Made by a program: the position numbers and the translations under genes. Below, piece by piece: positions 35,181-46,723 of a DNA stretch of 64,000 nucleotides. Every line of letters begins with the position of its first letter. Position 1 is the stretch's first letter. Source of the stretch: Rossellomorea aquimaris (lineage in GTDB: Bacteria > Bacillota > Bacilli > Bacillales > Bacillaceae_B); assembly GCF_003315075.1 (NCBI RefSeq), contig NZ_QNRJ01000018.1:1-64000 (forward strand). The letters are read 5' to 3'. Below the pieces are notes generated by a model. That model was not told the DNA's origin, did not search any database, and was given only the letters and a program-made list of their open reading frames with translations.

Positions 35181-36260
35181 TTGAAGCGTGTGTTTAATTT
35201 TTCTGCTGGTCCTGCAGTGTTACCTGAGCCTGTTCTGAAAAAGGTTCAAGGTGAATTATTGAACTATCAGGAAACGGGCATGTCTGTAATGGAAATGAGT
35301 CATCGATCTGCCCCTTTCCAAAATATAATAGAAGAAGCGCGGAAATTAATACGTGAACTTCTCTCGATCCCGGATGACTATCACGTGATATTTATGCAAG
35401 GCGGAGCTTCCCTGCAATTTTCCATGATTCCTTTTAACCTGCTCGGTTCACATCAAGAAGCCGACTATATCCTGACAGGCAGCTGGTCAAAAAAAGCTGT
35501 CAAAGAGGCAGAGAAGGTTGGGAAAGTCCGAACTTTATCACCTCAAGAGAAGTTCGAAATCCCTGCCTATACACCAGAAAATTTTTCACGACAGGCAAGC
35601 TACGTACATATTACATCCAACAATACCATTGAAGGAACGCGTTACCATGAGTGGCCAGAAACCGGAGGCATTCCCCTTATAGCCGATATGTCCTCACATA
35701 TCCTTTCTGAGAAAATCGACGTTTCCTCTTTTGGCCTGATCTATGCTGGTGCTCAAAAGAATCTGGGTCCTTCGGGTGTAACGGTGGCGATCATTCATGA
35801 CAGTCTGGTCGGTCAAGCATCGAATACGTGTCCTACGATGCTGAATTACGAAACGTATGTAAAGCATGATTCCCTCTTTAACACGCCGCCGACCTTCTCT
35901 ATATATGTATTAAAGCTTGTACTGGAGTGGGTGAAGGAGAATGGCGGTGTGGAAGGGATGCAGGCTCAAAATGAGAGGAAGGCCGGTCTCTTATACAACT
36001 GTATAGATGAATCTTCTTTATTCCATAACTCTGTCCCGAAAAAAAATCGTTCCTTAATGAACATTCCTTTTTCAACACGTGATGAGGAGCTGGACGCTCG
36101 ATTTCTAAAAGAAGCCAAGGCTCGCGGGTTTGAATTTTTAAAAGGACATCGTTCCGTGGGTGGAATGCGAGCTAGTTTATATAATGCCATGCCGCTTGAA
36201 GGTGTGGAAGCACTGGTCGGTTTCATGAAAAAATTTGAGTCTGAGCAAGGAGGAGTATGA
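35181..36260 (+). CDS. serC: Phosphoserine aminotransferase
   Basis: PLP enzyme of 359 residues that converts 3-phosphohydroxypyruvate and glutamate to phosphoserine. The N-terminus KRVFNFSAGPAVLPEPVL and the block GMSVMEMSHRS are diagnostic for SerC. The PLP lysine is in YAGAQKNLGPSG and the C-terminal phosphate/substrate loop reads HRSVGGMRASLYNAM. A TTG start at 35181 gives the usual N-terminus; GTG at 35172 is possible. It overlaps serA by 4 bases, so the first two steps of serine synthesis are made together (SerA acts first). Confidence 0.94.
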   Translation: MKRVFNFSAGPAVLPEPVLKKVQGELLNYQETGMSVMEMSHRSAPFQNIIEEARKLIRELLSIPDDYHVIFMQGGASLQFSMIPFNLLGSHQEADYILTGSWSKKAVKEAEKVGKVRTLSPQEKFEIPAYTPENFSRQASYVHITSNNTIEGTRYHEWPETGGIPLIADMSSHILSEKIDVSSFGLIYAGAQKNLGPSGVTVAIIHDSLVGQASNTCPTMLNYETYVKHDSLFNTPPTFSIYVLKLVLEWVKENGGVEGMQAQNERKAGLLYNCIDESSLFHNSVPKKNRSLMNIPFSTRDEELDARFLKEAKARGFEFLKGHRSVGGMRASLYNAMPLEGVEALVGFMKKFESEQGGV

Positions 36261-37438
36261 AAATGATTTCAATCAATACGTACAATGCCATTAGTCAAAG
36301 CGGATTATCTCTTATAGAGGATGATCTGAACTACCATCTGAATGGGAATGGGGATCCCGATGGAATTCTGGTCAGATCAAAGAACTTACATGATTACTCT
36401 TTTCCGGCTTCGGTCAAAGCCATTGCCCGTGCAGGGGCAGGAGTCAATAATATCCCGATTGATCACTGTACGGAAAAAGGGATTGTTGTCTTTAATACGC
36501 CCGGTGCCAATGCAAACGCCGTGAAAGAGCTCGTACTGGCTAATTTGATCGCTTCTTCACGTAACCTGTACTCTGCAGTCGGCTGGACGAACACGCTTAA
36601 AGGAACGGAGGAAGACGTTCCGAGTGTCGTAGAAGCAAAGAAAAAGGAATTCGTAGGAAGTGAGATTAAAGGGAAGAAGCTTGGTGTTGTAGGCTTGGGA
36701 GCGATTGGCGTCCTTGTCGCAAATGATGCCCTGGCCCTTGGGATGGATGTGGTCGCCTATGATCCATTTATATCCGTGGACGCAGCGTGGCGCTTATCCC
36801 AGGATGTGAAGCGCGCTCATCATATTGAAGAAGTATGGGCAGAGTGTGATTTTGTGACGCTGCACATTCCATTAACAGACAAAACGGCCAGCTTTGTGAG
36901 TGAAGAAGGCTTCACGAAGATGAAAAAGGGTATGACGATCTTAAATTTTTCAAGAGGTGAGCTGGTAGAAGAAGGGGCTCTCGAAAAGGCCCTTGAAGCA
37001 GGAATTGTCCGTAAATATGTGACGGATTTCCCTAATGAAAAGGTATTGAACATGAAAAACGTCGTCCCTGTTCCTCATTTGGGCGCGTCTACCGTTGAAT
37101 CTGAAGAAAACTGTGCCATCATGGCGACAAAGCAGCTGAAAACATATCTTGAAACCGGTAATATTAAGCATGCTGTGAACCTGCCCGATGTGGAACTGCC
37201 TTATAGCGGAAAAATGCGAGTGACGGTCATGCACCAAAACATCCCGAATATGGTCAGTCAAATCGCCAATGTTCTCTCAGGCTACGCAGTCAACATTGCA
37301 GATATGATCAACCGCAGTAAGCATACGTGGGCCTATACCATGATTGACTTGGATCAGAAACTCCTCGAAGAAGAACAACAACAAGTGAAAAGCAGGATGA
37401 AAGAAATACACGGTGTGGTTTCCGTCCGCCTCATTTAA
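36257..37438 (+). CDS. serA: D-3-phosphoglycerate dehydrogenase (ACT-domain form)
   Basis: NAD-dependent enzyme of 393 residues that opens serine synthesis. The Rossmann motif is GVVGLGAIGVLVAN; the catalytic Arg is in ARAGAGVNNIP and/or NFSRGELVEE, Glu in FPNEKV and His in PHLGASTVESEENCA. A C-terminal ACT domain (about 320-393, starting MRVTVMHQNIPNMV) provides serine feedback control. It is shorter than the B. subtilis enzyme (525 residues), which has an extra intervening domain; this is the compact type. The start overlaps the serC stop (ATGA) after AAGGAGGAGT. Confidence 0.94.
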   Translation: MKMISINTYNAISQSGLSLIEDDLNYHLNGNGDPDGILVRSKNLHDYSFPASVKAIARAGAGVNNIPIDHCTEKGIVVFNTPGANANAVKELVLANLIASSRNLYSAVGWTNTLKGTEEDVPSVVEAKKKEFVGSEIKGKKLGVVGLGAIGVLVANDALALGMDVVAYDPFISVDAAWRLSQDVKRAHHIEEVWAECDFVTLHIPLTDKTASFVSEEGFTKMKKGMTILNFSRGELVEEGALEKALEAGIVRKYVTDFPNEKVLNMKNVVPVPHLGASTVESEENCAIMATKQLKTYLETGNIKHAVNLPDVELPYSGKMRVTVMHQNIPNMVSQIANVLSGYAVNIADMINRSKHTWAYTMIDLDQKLLEEEQQQVKSRMKEIHGVVSVRLI

Positions 37439-37508
37439 ATAAAGTGACTAGAACTCCCTTAACCCGAGAACAATGTGTAATAAAGCGGTTGAGGGAGGAT
37501 TTATTTTG

Positions 37509-38264
37509 ATGGCGACCATCCATTTTAACAATAGAGATCTTTATTTTGACGATTTAGGTAAAGGGACTCCCCTGGTCTTAATCCATCCCCCGGGTATGGG
37601 GAGGATGACCTTCATAAAGCAGCATGTCCTTTCCAGGCACTTTCGCCTCATCATTCCGGACTTAATAGGCCATGGTGACTCCTTTACCATGGAACAGAAT
37701 ATTAGTATCTCTCAGTTTGTAGAGGACATAAAGGCGATTCTCGACCACCTGAACATTGCTGCATGTGTGATGCTCGGATATTCTGCAGGGGGAGTGGTGG
37801 GACAAACATTCGCCTGTACTTATGAAGGTCGGGTCTCCACTCTCATTTTGGTAGGGGGATATCCGAAAGTCACGAATCCCAAGCTGAAATGGATGCACCA
37901 TATGGGCATGAAAATGGTTCGAGAACATCCGGCTCGCCTATCGGGGATTATTTCCAGAGCGCATTTCAAGGATAAGCTTGAGCGGGAGAAGCTGAGGGAT
38001 CATATGAATAAGGCGAACCACCACGTTTGGTATCAGTTCTACGAGCAATCCCTTCACTACGATGGGATAGAGCAGGTCAAGAAGCTTCCCATCCCGCTTC
38101 TCTTAATTTATGGGGAAAGGTCGGATTGGATCAATTCTCATCTCAAACTGTATAACGATTGCTATCCTAAGAAAATATATGTGATTCCTGGAGCCTCTCA
38201 TCAAATTCCCACACGTTATCACAGTGCTCTAAATAATATACTGTTAGGTGAAATAGAAGGGTGA
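37509..38264 (+). CDS. Alpha/beta hydrolase
   Basis: Cytoplasmic hydrolase of about 252 residues. Core features are the oxyanion-hole segment HPPGMG, nucleophile elbow GYSAGGVVG, an acid in LIYGERSDW and histidine in PGASHQIP. The start is the ATG at 37509 (or TTG at 37506) after GGGAGGA; the frame from 37473 adds residues without a binding site. The substrate is not predictable. No operon partner is clear; serA ends 70 bases upstream and a separate gene follows. Confidence 0.83.
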   Translation: MATIHFNNRDLYFDDLGKGTPLVLIHPPGMGRMTFIKQHVLSRHFRLIIPDLIGHGDSFTMEQNISISQFVEDIKAILDHLNIAACVMLGYSAGGVVGQTFACTYEGRVSTLILVGGYPKVTNPKLKWMHHMGMKMVREHPARLSGIISRAHFKDKLEREKLRDHMNKANHHVWYQFYEQSLHYDGIEQVKKLPIPLLLIYGERSDWINSHLKLYNDCYPKKIYVIPGASHQIPTRYHSALNNILLGEIEG

Positions 38265-38337
38265 TGATCTTTGCTCTTACTCCTTCTACTTGATACTATC
38301 TTAATAAAGTAAAGTCGATCAATGAGAGGAGAATTCG

Positions 38338-38979
38338 ATGGGAATTCATCACTATTTTAAAAGCTTATCCGACCTTGAAACCCTCATTCGCTGTCCGGGC
38401 CGATTCAAGTATCATGAGCATAACGTAGCCAGCCATTCGTTTAAGGTGACCAAAATTGCTCAGTTTTTAGGAACGGCGGAAGAACAGAGCGGGAAACAGA
38501 TTGATTGGAAAGCACTGTATGAAAAAGCCTTGAATCATGACTACGCGGAACTTTTCACAGGGGATATCAAGACCCCTGTAAAATATGCATCGGGAGAGCT
38601 GCGTGAGCTCTTCAGCCAGGTGGAAGATCAGATGGTCAATAAATTCATCACTACAGAATTCCCCCCGCAATTTCAAGAAGTGTACAGAGAACGGTTTAAA
38701 GAGGGGAAAGACGATACGCTAGAAGGAAGAATCCTTTCTGTAGCAGACAAAATCGATCTTCTGTATGAATCCTTTGGAGAAATTCAAAAAGGGAATCCGG
38801 AGCCTCTATTTATTGAAATTTATCAGGAAGCCCTATCGACGATTGTGAAATACAAGGACCTGGAGTGTGTACAATACTTCCTGGAATACATTCTTCCTGA
38901 TATGCTTTCGGAGAAATTCATCCCTCACAGTGAGTTGAAGGAACGGACCCAGAAGTTAATTCAGCAGGGTGAAGAGTAG
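38338..38979 (+). CDS. HD-domain phosphohydrolase (YfbR-like)
   Basis: Metal-dependent HD-superfamily protein of 213 residues. Metal ligands appear as His in EHNVASHS, the His-Asp pair in ALNHDYAELF, and Asp in SVADKIDLLYE. The opening segment RCPGRFKYHEHNVASHSFKV resembles YfbR-type 5'-deoxynucleotidases, which remove phosphate from dNMPs. Start after GAGAGGAGAATTCG. Specificity is an inference from family resemblance. Confidence 0.85.
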   Translation: MGIHHYFKSLSDLETLIRCPGRFKYHEHNVASHSFKVTKIAQFLGTAEEQSGKQIDWKALYEKALNHDYAELFTGDIKTPVKYASGELRELFSQVEDQMVNKFITTEFPPQFQEVYRERFKEGKDDTLEGRILSVADKIDLLYESFGEIQKGNPEPLFIEIYQEALSTIVKYKDLECVQYFLEYILPDMLSEKFIPHSELKERTQKLIQQGEE

Positions 38980-39051
38980 GAAAACCCTTTCCAGATAGGG
39001 GGAACTTCGGTAGAATATGTGTTATTCCCTTATCTTTAAGGAGAGTTGAAC

Positions 39052-39282
39052 GTGTCTAAAATCATTTTAGGTTTATTTTTACCAGGATTGCTTGTCGTTC
39101 TGTTCACACGGGTGACGTATAACCATTATGTCGGATTGATCTTGACCGTAGCCCTCATCGCAGCTTCGGTTTCAAAGGGCTATACGGACTCCTGGTTACT
39201 GATTGTCGTAGACGCGGCTTCATTAACCGTCGGATTCTGGTATAGCGACCGGATGATGAAAAGAGCAAAGAGAAGTGCATGA
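39052..39282 (+). CDS. csbA: CsbA-like small membrane protein
   Basis: Membrane protein of 76 residues with three hydrophobic segments and a basic tail. The block LLVVLFTRVTYNHYVGL is shared with B. subtilis CsbA (76 residues, sigma-B dependent), and position directly before uvrB-uvrA is also shared. The GTG at 39052 is preferred (AAGGAG eight bases upstream); TTG at 39046 is too close to it. I could not find a convincing sigma-B promoter here. Function of the family is unknown. Confidence 0.9.
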   Translation: MSKIILGLFLPGLLVVLFTRVTYNHYVGLILTVALIAASVSKGYTDSWLLIVVDAASLTVGFWYSDRMMKRAKRSA

Positions 39283-39310
39283 TTTCGGTGACAGATGAAT
39301 AGAAATTTGA

Positions 39311-39349
39311 AAACAGGCTCTATCTTTTAAGAAGATAGGGCCTGTTTTT
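39311..39349 (+). terminator. Terminator after csbA
   Basis: AACAGGCTCTATCTT and AAGATAGGGCCTGTT form a long stem with a small loop and T tail. Confidence 0.9.
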
Positions 39350-39420
39350 CTTATGCCATAGCCCATGCATACTCCTTTAAAAAGGTCGGGGGGAATTCAC
39401 GTGTAAACAGATTTCTTAAT

Positions 39421-39705
39421 TGTGGATAAATGAAGAATAGTGTGAATAAGTGAAGGGGTGAACATGTTATTCACAGTTTGAATCCGCATTCATCAACATT
39501 GTGCACAAGAAATTTGACGAATTGTGAATAAGTTTAGGGATTTTCCACAAGGAATATCGACTTATACACATAGTTGTACACAGGTTGTGTATAGAAATAC
39601 TCGTATTATGTCGAAAATCTCTAATAAGCTCCTTACTACCTCCCGTAAAATGTCGAAATCACGATTCTAGCCTCTAAACTGTTTCTTCATCAAAAGTTAT
39701 CCACA
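39421..39705. promoter_or_regulatory. DnaA-box cluster upstream of uvrB
   Basis: Six exact TTATNCACA boxes: 39421-39429 (-), 39441-39449 (-), 39467-39475 (+), 39523-39531 (-), 39562-39570 (+) and 39697-39705 (+). Three more differ by one base: 39541-39549 (TTTTCCACA), 39574-39582 (TTGTACACA) and 39586-39594 (-). Nine boxes in 285 bases exceeds chance by far. It lies in the 595-base csbA–uvrB gap, which has no gene. Confidence 0.8.
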
Positions 39706-39740
39706 ATCCAGATAATGTGATGTCTATAATAATAAAAAAA

Positions 39741-39754
39741 CGAACTTTTGTTCG
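39741..39754. promoter_or_regulatory. LexA (SOS) operator of uvrB-uvrA
   Basis: CGAACTTTTGTTCG is a perfect copy of the Bacillus LexA consensus CGAAC-N4-GTTCG, 123 bases before uvrB. It should repress uvrBA until DNA damage. Confidence 0.93.
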
Positions 39755-39876
39755 CTTATTAATGGTTAATACTGTAGGAAATGTGGTAGAATGTGTATAG
39801 AAGAATGGACAGTGTTTAAGATGGGTATAAGTAGGTAAATACAAGGTAGCAGTCCTTTACTATAGGAGGTTTCACG

Positions 39877-41859
<1,983 letters not shown>

Positions 41860-41866
41860 ACGAAAT

Positions 41867-44740
41867 ATGGCGCGAGACCAAATAATCGTACAAGGAGCTA
41901 GAGCTCATAATTTAAAAAATATAGATATTAAAATTCCACGGGATAAACTGGTCGTTTTAACGGGGCTTTCGGGTTCAGGGAAGTCATCCCTTGCCTTTGA
42001 TACCATTTATGCAGAAGGACAAAGGCGTTATGTCGAATCCCTTTCTGCATATGCCCGTCAATTCTTAGGTCAAATGGATAAGCCTGATGTCGATGCAATC
42101 GAGGGATTGTCCCCGGCGATTTCCATCGATCAAAAAACAACAAGCCGTAATCCACGTTCGACTGTAGGGACGGTAACCGAAATTTACGACTATCTAAGAC
42201 TGTTGTTTGCAAGAGTAGGGAAACCGATTTGTCCAAATCACGGGATCGAAATCTCCTCCCAAACGATTGAACAAATGGTTGACCGTATTCTTGAGTACCC
42301 GGAAAGAACAAAGCTTCAAGTACTGGCACCAGTTGTATCAGGCCGTAAAGGAACTCACGTGAAGACCCTTGAAGAAATCAAGAAACAAGGGTTTGTCCGA
42401 GTACGTATCAACGGTGAAGTCCAGGATCTTGGAGAAGAAATCTCCCTTGAAAAAAATAAAAAGCACTCCATTGAAGTGATCATTGACCGAATCGTCGTGA
42501 AAGAGGGTGTCGCAGCACGTCTGTCCGACTCACTTGAAACGGCACTTAGATTGGCGGACGGTCAGGTGATCATCGATGTAATCGGGGAAGAAGAACTTTT
42601 ATTCAGTGAGCATCACGCATGCCCATACTGTGGATTTTCCATAACGGAACTGGAGCCAAGAATGTTTTCCTTCAATAGTCCGTACGGTGCCTGCACAAGC
42701 TGTGACGGATTGGGAACAAAGCTTGAGGTCGATAAGGAGCTGGTGATTCCCAACTGGGATCGCACTCTCGACGAACATGCGATTGCTCCGTGGGAACCGA
42801 CAAGCTCCCAATACTATCCGTCTCTTCTTAAGGCCGTATGTGATCATTATGAGATTCCGATGGAAATGCCTGTAAAGGATATCCCGAAACATCAAATGGA
42901 TAAGGTCCTATATGGATCCGGCAAGGATGAGATTTACTTCCGTTACGAGAACGATTTTGGGCAAGTTCGTGAAAACTATCTTCGTTTCGAAGGGGTCATC
43001 CCGAATGTCGAGCGCCGTTACCGTGAGACAAGCTCTGATTATATCCGTGAACAGATGGAGAAATACATGGCGCAGCAGGCTTGTCCAACCTGTAATGGTC
43101 ACCGTTTGAAAGAAGAGAGCCTGGCAGTAAAAGTAGACTCTCTTCATATAGGGGAAGTAACAGCCTTTTCGATTGAAGAAGCAGAGCAGTTTTTCCACAA
43201 GCTTGAGCTATCGGAAAAAGATATGAAGATTGCCAATCTTATTTTGAGGGAGATCCGTGAACGACTTGGGTTCCTGGTCAACGTTGGACTTGAATACCTC
43301 ACATTAAGCCGGGCAGCAGGTACGCTGTCGGGGGGAGAAGCTCAACGTATTCGATTAGCGACTCAAATCGGTTCACGTCTGACGGGGGTCCTCTACATTC
43401 TTGATGAGCCGTCCATCGGATTGCATCAGCGGGACAATGACCGACTGATCGACACCTTAAAGAACATGAGGGAAATAGGAAACACCTTGATCGTAGTCGA
43501 GCATGATGAAGATACGATGATGGCAGCTGACTACCTCATCGATATCGGACCTGGAGCGGGTGTGCATGGGGGAGAAGTGGTTTCTGCGGGAACACCTCAG
43601 GAAGTGATGGACGACTCGAACTCATTAACGGGTCAGTACCTTTCAGGGAAGAAGTTCATCCCTCTTCCACAGGAAAGACGTAAACCTGATGGGCGGTACT
43701 TAGAGATTGTGGGAGCGAAAGAAAATAACCTGAACAATGTCAAAGTGAAGCTGCCATTAGGAATCTTTACAGCGGTGACTGGAGTGTCGGGATCCGGTAA
43801 AAGTACGTTGATCAATGAAATCCTGCATAAGTCACTGGCTCAAAAGCTTCATAATGCCAAATCAAAACCTGGTGAGCATAAAGAAGTGAAGGGCATTGAG
43901 AACCTTGATAAGGTCATTGATATCGATCAATCACCAATCGGTCGTACCCCAAGATCCAACCCGGCTACATATACCGGGGTATTCGATGATATCCGGGATG
44001 TATTTGCCACAACCAATGAAGCGAAAGTTCGTGGCTATAAAAAAGGCCGTTTCAGCTTTAATGTAAAAGGCGGACGTTGTGAAGCATGTCGCGGAGACGG
44101 GATCATCAAGATCGAAATGCACTTCCTCCCCGATGTATATGTTCCATGTGAAGTTTGCCACGGGAAACGATACAACCGGGAAACCCTTGAAGTGAAATAC
44201 AAGGATAAAAATATATCCGATGTACTTGAGATGACAGTCGAAGACGCAGTGAAATTCTTCGAAAACATTCCTAAGATCAAACGTAAGCTGCAAACCATCT
44301 TTGATGTTGGACTTGGCTACATCACTTTAGGTCAGCCGGCCACTACGTTATCAGGGGGAGAAGCTCAACGTGTGAAGCTTGCTTCAGAATTGCATCGTCG
44401 TTCTACCGGCCGCTCTCTATACATTTTAGATGAGCCGACAACTGGACTTCATGTGGATGACATCGCAAGACTCTTAGTTGTTCTTCAACGACTTGTTGAA
44501 AACGGAGATACGGTTCTCGTCATCGAACACAATCTCGATGTCATTAAAGCAGCCGATTACCTTGTAGACCTTGGTCCTGAAGGTGGAGACAAAGGTGGTT
44601 CCATCGTTGCAAGCGGAACCCCTGAAAAAGTGGCTGAAGCAAAGGGTTCCTACACAGGTAAATACCTAAAACCCGTCCTTGAGCGCGACCGTGAACGAAT
44701 GAAGAAGAAGATTAGGGAAAAAGAAGAAGTGACGAATTAG
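41867..44740 (+). CDS. uvrA: Excinuclease ABC subunit A
   Basis: Damage-sensing ATPase of 957 residues from the ATG at 41867 ([19 protein letters not shown]), the standard UvrA N-terminus. Two ABC ATPase units are visible: Walker [10 protein letters not shown] and GVSGSGKST, with signatures [11 protein letters not shown] and [11 protein letters not shown]. Zinc-binding Cys pairs occur as CPYC/CTSC, CPTC and CEAC/CEVC. With UvrB it loads onto damaged DNA. It overlaps nothing and is followed by a 106-base inverted-repeat element that probably terminates transcription. Confidence 0.97.
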   Translation: MARDQIIVQGARAHNLKNIDIKIPRDKLVVLTGLSGSGKSSLAFDTIYAEGQRRYVESLSAYARQFLGQMDKPDVDAIEGLSPAISIDQKTTSRNPRSTVGTVTEIYDYLRLLFARVGKPICPNHGIEISSQTIEQMVDRILEYPERTKLQVLAPVVSGRKGTHVKTLEEIKKQGFVRVRINGEVQDLGEEISLEKNKKHSIEVIIDRIVVKEGVAARLSDSLETALRLADGQVIIDVIGEEELLFSEHHACPYCGFSITELEPRMFSFNSPYGACTSCDGLGTKLEVDKELVIPNWDRTLDEHAIAPWEPTSSQYYPSLLKAVCDHYEIPMEMPVKDIPKHQMDKVLYGSGKDEIYFRYENDFGQVRENYLRFEGVIPNVERRYRETSSDYIREQMEKYMAQQACPTCNGHRLKEESLAVKVDSLHIGEVTAFSIEEAEQFFHKLELSEKDMKIANLILREIRERLGFLVNVGLEYLTLSRAAGTLSGGEAQRIRLATQIGSRLTGVLYILDEPSIGLHQRDNDRLIDTLKNMREIGNTLIVVEHDEDTMMAADYLIDIGPGAGVHGGEVVSAGTPQEVMDDSNSLTGQYLSGKKFIPLPQERRKPDGRYLEIVGAKENNLNNVKVKLPLGIFTAVTGVSGSGKSTLINEILHKSLAQKLHNAKSKPGEHKEVKGIENLDKVIDIDQSPIGRTPRSNPATYTGVFDDIRDVFATTNEAKVRGYKKGRFSFNVKGGRCEACRGDGIIKIEMHFLPDVYVPCEVCHGKRYNRETLEVKYKDKNISDVLEMTVEDAVKFFENIPKIKRKLQTIFDVGLGYITLGQPATTLSGGEAQRVKLASELHRRSTGRSLYILDEPTTGLHVDDIARLLVVLQRLVENGDTVLVIEHNLDVIKAADYLVDLGPEGGDKGGSIVASGTPEKVAEAKGSYTGKYLKPVLERDRERMKKKIREKEEVTN

Positions 44741-44744
44741 TGAC

Positions 44745-44850
44745 TAAAGAGGCTGGGATAAAAGTATTTTAGTCTAAGTAAAACTCGATCAAATCTGCAC
44801 CTTAGTAGGCAGATTTGTTCGGGTTTTTTAGTTTTGCCCCAGCCTCTTTA
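44745..44850. repeat. Long inverted-repeat element after uvrA
   Basis: TAAAGAGGCTGGG at the left and CCCAGCCTCTTTA at the right are perfect complements 106 bases end to end. Inside are AAAAG..TTAG/CTAAGT and a second hairpin, CAAATCTGC with GCAGATTTG, followed by TTTTTTAG. It folds as a long branched hairpin and may act as a terminator. Its design resembles miniature dispersed elements of Firmicutes. Confidence 0.65.
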
Positions 44851-44982
44851 ACTAAAACACTACACCAATACCATTCTCCATCCACCAACCAAAACCACAA
44901 CTCCATACCTACCTAAATTCAGCCTCAAGATGGAGTGAAGAAAAACACCACTATGTGAAAATAAGATTATAAACAAATGCAT

Positions 44983-45008
44983 TGAAACCTTTTGCTTCAC
45001 GTATCGTA
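44983..45008 (+). promoter_or_regulatory. Sigma-W-type promoter of the yvl operon
   Basis: TGAAAC, 16 bases, CGTA: an exact match to the sigma-W consensus, ending 26 bases before the first gene. yvlABCD belongs to the sigma-W regulon in B. subtilis. Confidence 0.88.
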
Positions 45009-45033
45009 AATAATAGTAGAGGAGATGATGAAG

Positions 45034-45348
45034 ATGGAGACCAATAAGGTACTATCAGCCCTATGCTATTTCAGTATATTTTTTGCAGGCTTCCTTTTTC
45101 CGCTGATCGTTTATTTTGTATCAGATAATCCTTATGTGAAAAAGGACGCAAAAGCAGCCTTTTTATCTCACTTACTACCGGTCGTTGCGGTTCCCCTTGT
45201 GATTGCAGGCTTATTTTTGGATATGGGGGTTTTCGCGAGTGGTGCGGGATTGCCGATATTCACCGTCATCATGATCGGTTTAGCCATATTACTTAGTGTT
45301 GTCGTTGTCATTTGGAATGTGTATAAAGGCATTAAAGTACTTTTATAA
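45034..45348 (+). CDS. yvlA: DUF4870 membrane protein (YvlA-position)
   Basis: Membrane protein of about 104 residues with three hydrophobic segments; NKVLSALCYFSIFFAGFLFPLIVYFV and the region YVKKDAKAAFLSHLL are typical of DUF4870/TIC20-like proteins. The ATG at 45034 is favoured by spacing from AGAGGAG; ATGs at 45025 and 45028 are possible. First gene of a cell-envelope stress operon driven by a sigma-W promoter. Function unknown; the symbol is assigned by position and fold, not by strong sequence recognition. Confidence 0.75.
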   Translation: METNKVLSALCYFSIFFAGFLFPLIVYFVSDNPYVKKDAKAAFLSHLLPVVAVPLVIAGLFLDMGVFASGAGLPIFTVIMIGLAILLSVVVVIWNVYKGIKVLL

Positions 45349-45370
45349 TCAATAAAGGGGATGAAAGAGT

Positions 45371-46498
45371 ATGAATGAAGAACGCAAACGCATTTTGGAT
45401 ATGTTGGAAAATGGGACGATTTCGGCACAGGAGGCAGTGGCCTTATTAGAAGCACTCGATCAAAAGCCAAATACATCAAAGGTAAAAGAAAAGGATTTCC
45501 TTGATGAATTTGTGTCCATCTTTCAAGAAGGCAAAAAGGGAGAGCAAGAACACTCTACTCATTCGGGCAATCCGAAAGATAAGCTTCTGGATTTCATGAA
45601 TACGGCGTTGAACAAGATTAAGAATTTTGACTTTGACTTTCAGTGGAATCAATCGGTGGAGCTGTCTCATGTATATCAACAGCCCAATACGGATTTTGAG
45701 AAAATTGATATAGATGTGGCCAATGGAAAGGTAGAGCTGATCCCTTGGGATGGTGAAGAAGTCCGGGTGGAATGTGAGGCGAAGGTTTATCGTACGGAAG
45801 ATCATGAAGAAGCGCGAAAGCAGTTCATGGAGAATACGTCCTTTGCCGTAGATGAGGATACACTGTATTACTCCACGCAATTAAAGTGGATGAAAGTGGA
45901 CTCTAAACTCTACATTCCGAAGCATCAGTATAAAAGGATTTCTGTCCGTTTATTTAATGGAGGATTAAAGGCAGAGCATTTAGATGTCCAGGATCTTCGT
46001 GCCAAGGCTGCTAATGGAAAGATCCATATCAATCATCTGGTAGCGAAGAAAGCCGAAGTGGAAACATCCAATGGTGCGATTTCCATTTTGAACGCGAAAG
46101 CAGAACGTGTTGAAGCTGAATCCATTAACGGAAAGGTCCATGTCGAAGGGGATATCTCAATCTCAGATGTGCAATCCCTGAACGGAAACGTCGTATGTGC
46201 CTTGACGGGGGAGAAAGCCGACACGCTTCACGCAAAGACCGTAACGGGCAACATCGATTTACTCGTTCCTGAAAACATCAACATTTCCGGAGAGGCTAAA
46301 TCAAACTTCGGTAGTTTTAAGCTGGAGTTGCAGGGTATTGATGTACTGGAAGAAAAAAATGAAGTGGTCCAAAAGTCGATTCGTTTCAGTCGTAAAACCG
46401 ACTCAGACGATAAGCTTCATCTTTTTGCGGAAACAAAAGCGGGATCTGTCCTCATAAAAAAGTATGAAGAGAAGAATGTTAATAAGGACAACGCATAA
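45371..46498 (+). CDS. yvlB: DUF4097-domain envelope stress protein YvlB
   Basis: Protein of 375 residues. A short N-terminal helical module (ERKRILDMLENGTISAQEAVALLEAL, a SHOCT-like element) is followed by a linker and a C-terminal beta-helix DUF4097 domain (about 105-360) with repeated turns such as AANGKIHI, TSNGAISIL and SINGKVHVEG. In B. subtilis yvlB is in the sigma-W regulon and its homologues partner with PspC-type proteins. Lies between yvlA and yvlC in one operon. Confidence 0.9.
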   Translation: MNEERKRILDMLENGTISAQEAVALLEALDQKPNTSKVKEKDFLDEFVSIFQEGKKGEQEHSTHSGNPKDKLLDFMNTALNKIKNFDFDFQWNQSVELSHVYQQPNTDFEKIDIDVANGKVELIPWDGEEVRVECEAKVYRTEDHEEARKQFMENTSFAVDEDTLYYSTQLKWMKVDSKLYIPKHQYKRISVRLFNGGLKAEHLDVQDLRAKAANGKIHINHLVAKKAEVETSNGAISILNAKAERVEAESINGKVHVEGDISISDVQSLNGNVVCALTGEKADTLHAKTVTGNIDLLVPENINISGEAKSNFGSFKLELQGIDVLEEKNEVVQKSIRFSRKTDSDDKLHLFAETKAGSVLIKKYEEKNVNKDNA

Positions 46499-46519
46499 GA
46501 TGAGAAAGAAGGAATAACG

Positions 46520-46723
46520 ATGAGAAAACAATTAGCACGATCAAGGTCTGACAGAAAGCTCGCCGGGGTGCTTGGGGGTTTGTCCCGTTTTGTGGGAATC
46601 GATGCAACGATTCTTAGGGTGATATTCATCATCCTGCTTATTCCGACGGGATTCTTTCCTCTGGCCATCGTATACGGTTTATTGGGCTTCGTGCTGCCAA
46701 ATGAGGAGGAAGCCATCAAATAA
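46520..46723 (+). CDS. yvlC: PspC-domain protein YvlC
   Basis: Small membrane protein of 67 residues consisting of one PspC domain: LARSRSDRKLAGVLGGLSRFVG then a hydrophobic helix (about 30-58). PspC proteins act in envelope stress responses and interact with partner membrane proteins. Stop and start overlap by one base with yvlD, and it follows yvlB by 21 bases. Confidence 0.9.
   Translation: MRKQLARSRSDRKLAGVLGGLSRFVGIDATILRVIFIILLIPTGFFPLAIVYGLLGFVLPNEEEAIK

Noticed and set aside
39421-39705. DnaA-box cluster as a chromosomal or plasmid replication origin
   Set aside because: There is no dnaA, dnaN, rep gene or clear AT-rich unwinding region; neighbours are csbA and uvrB as in the normal chromosome. 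Regulatory cluster is the better reading.
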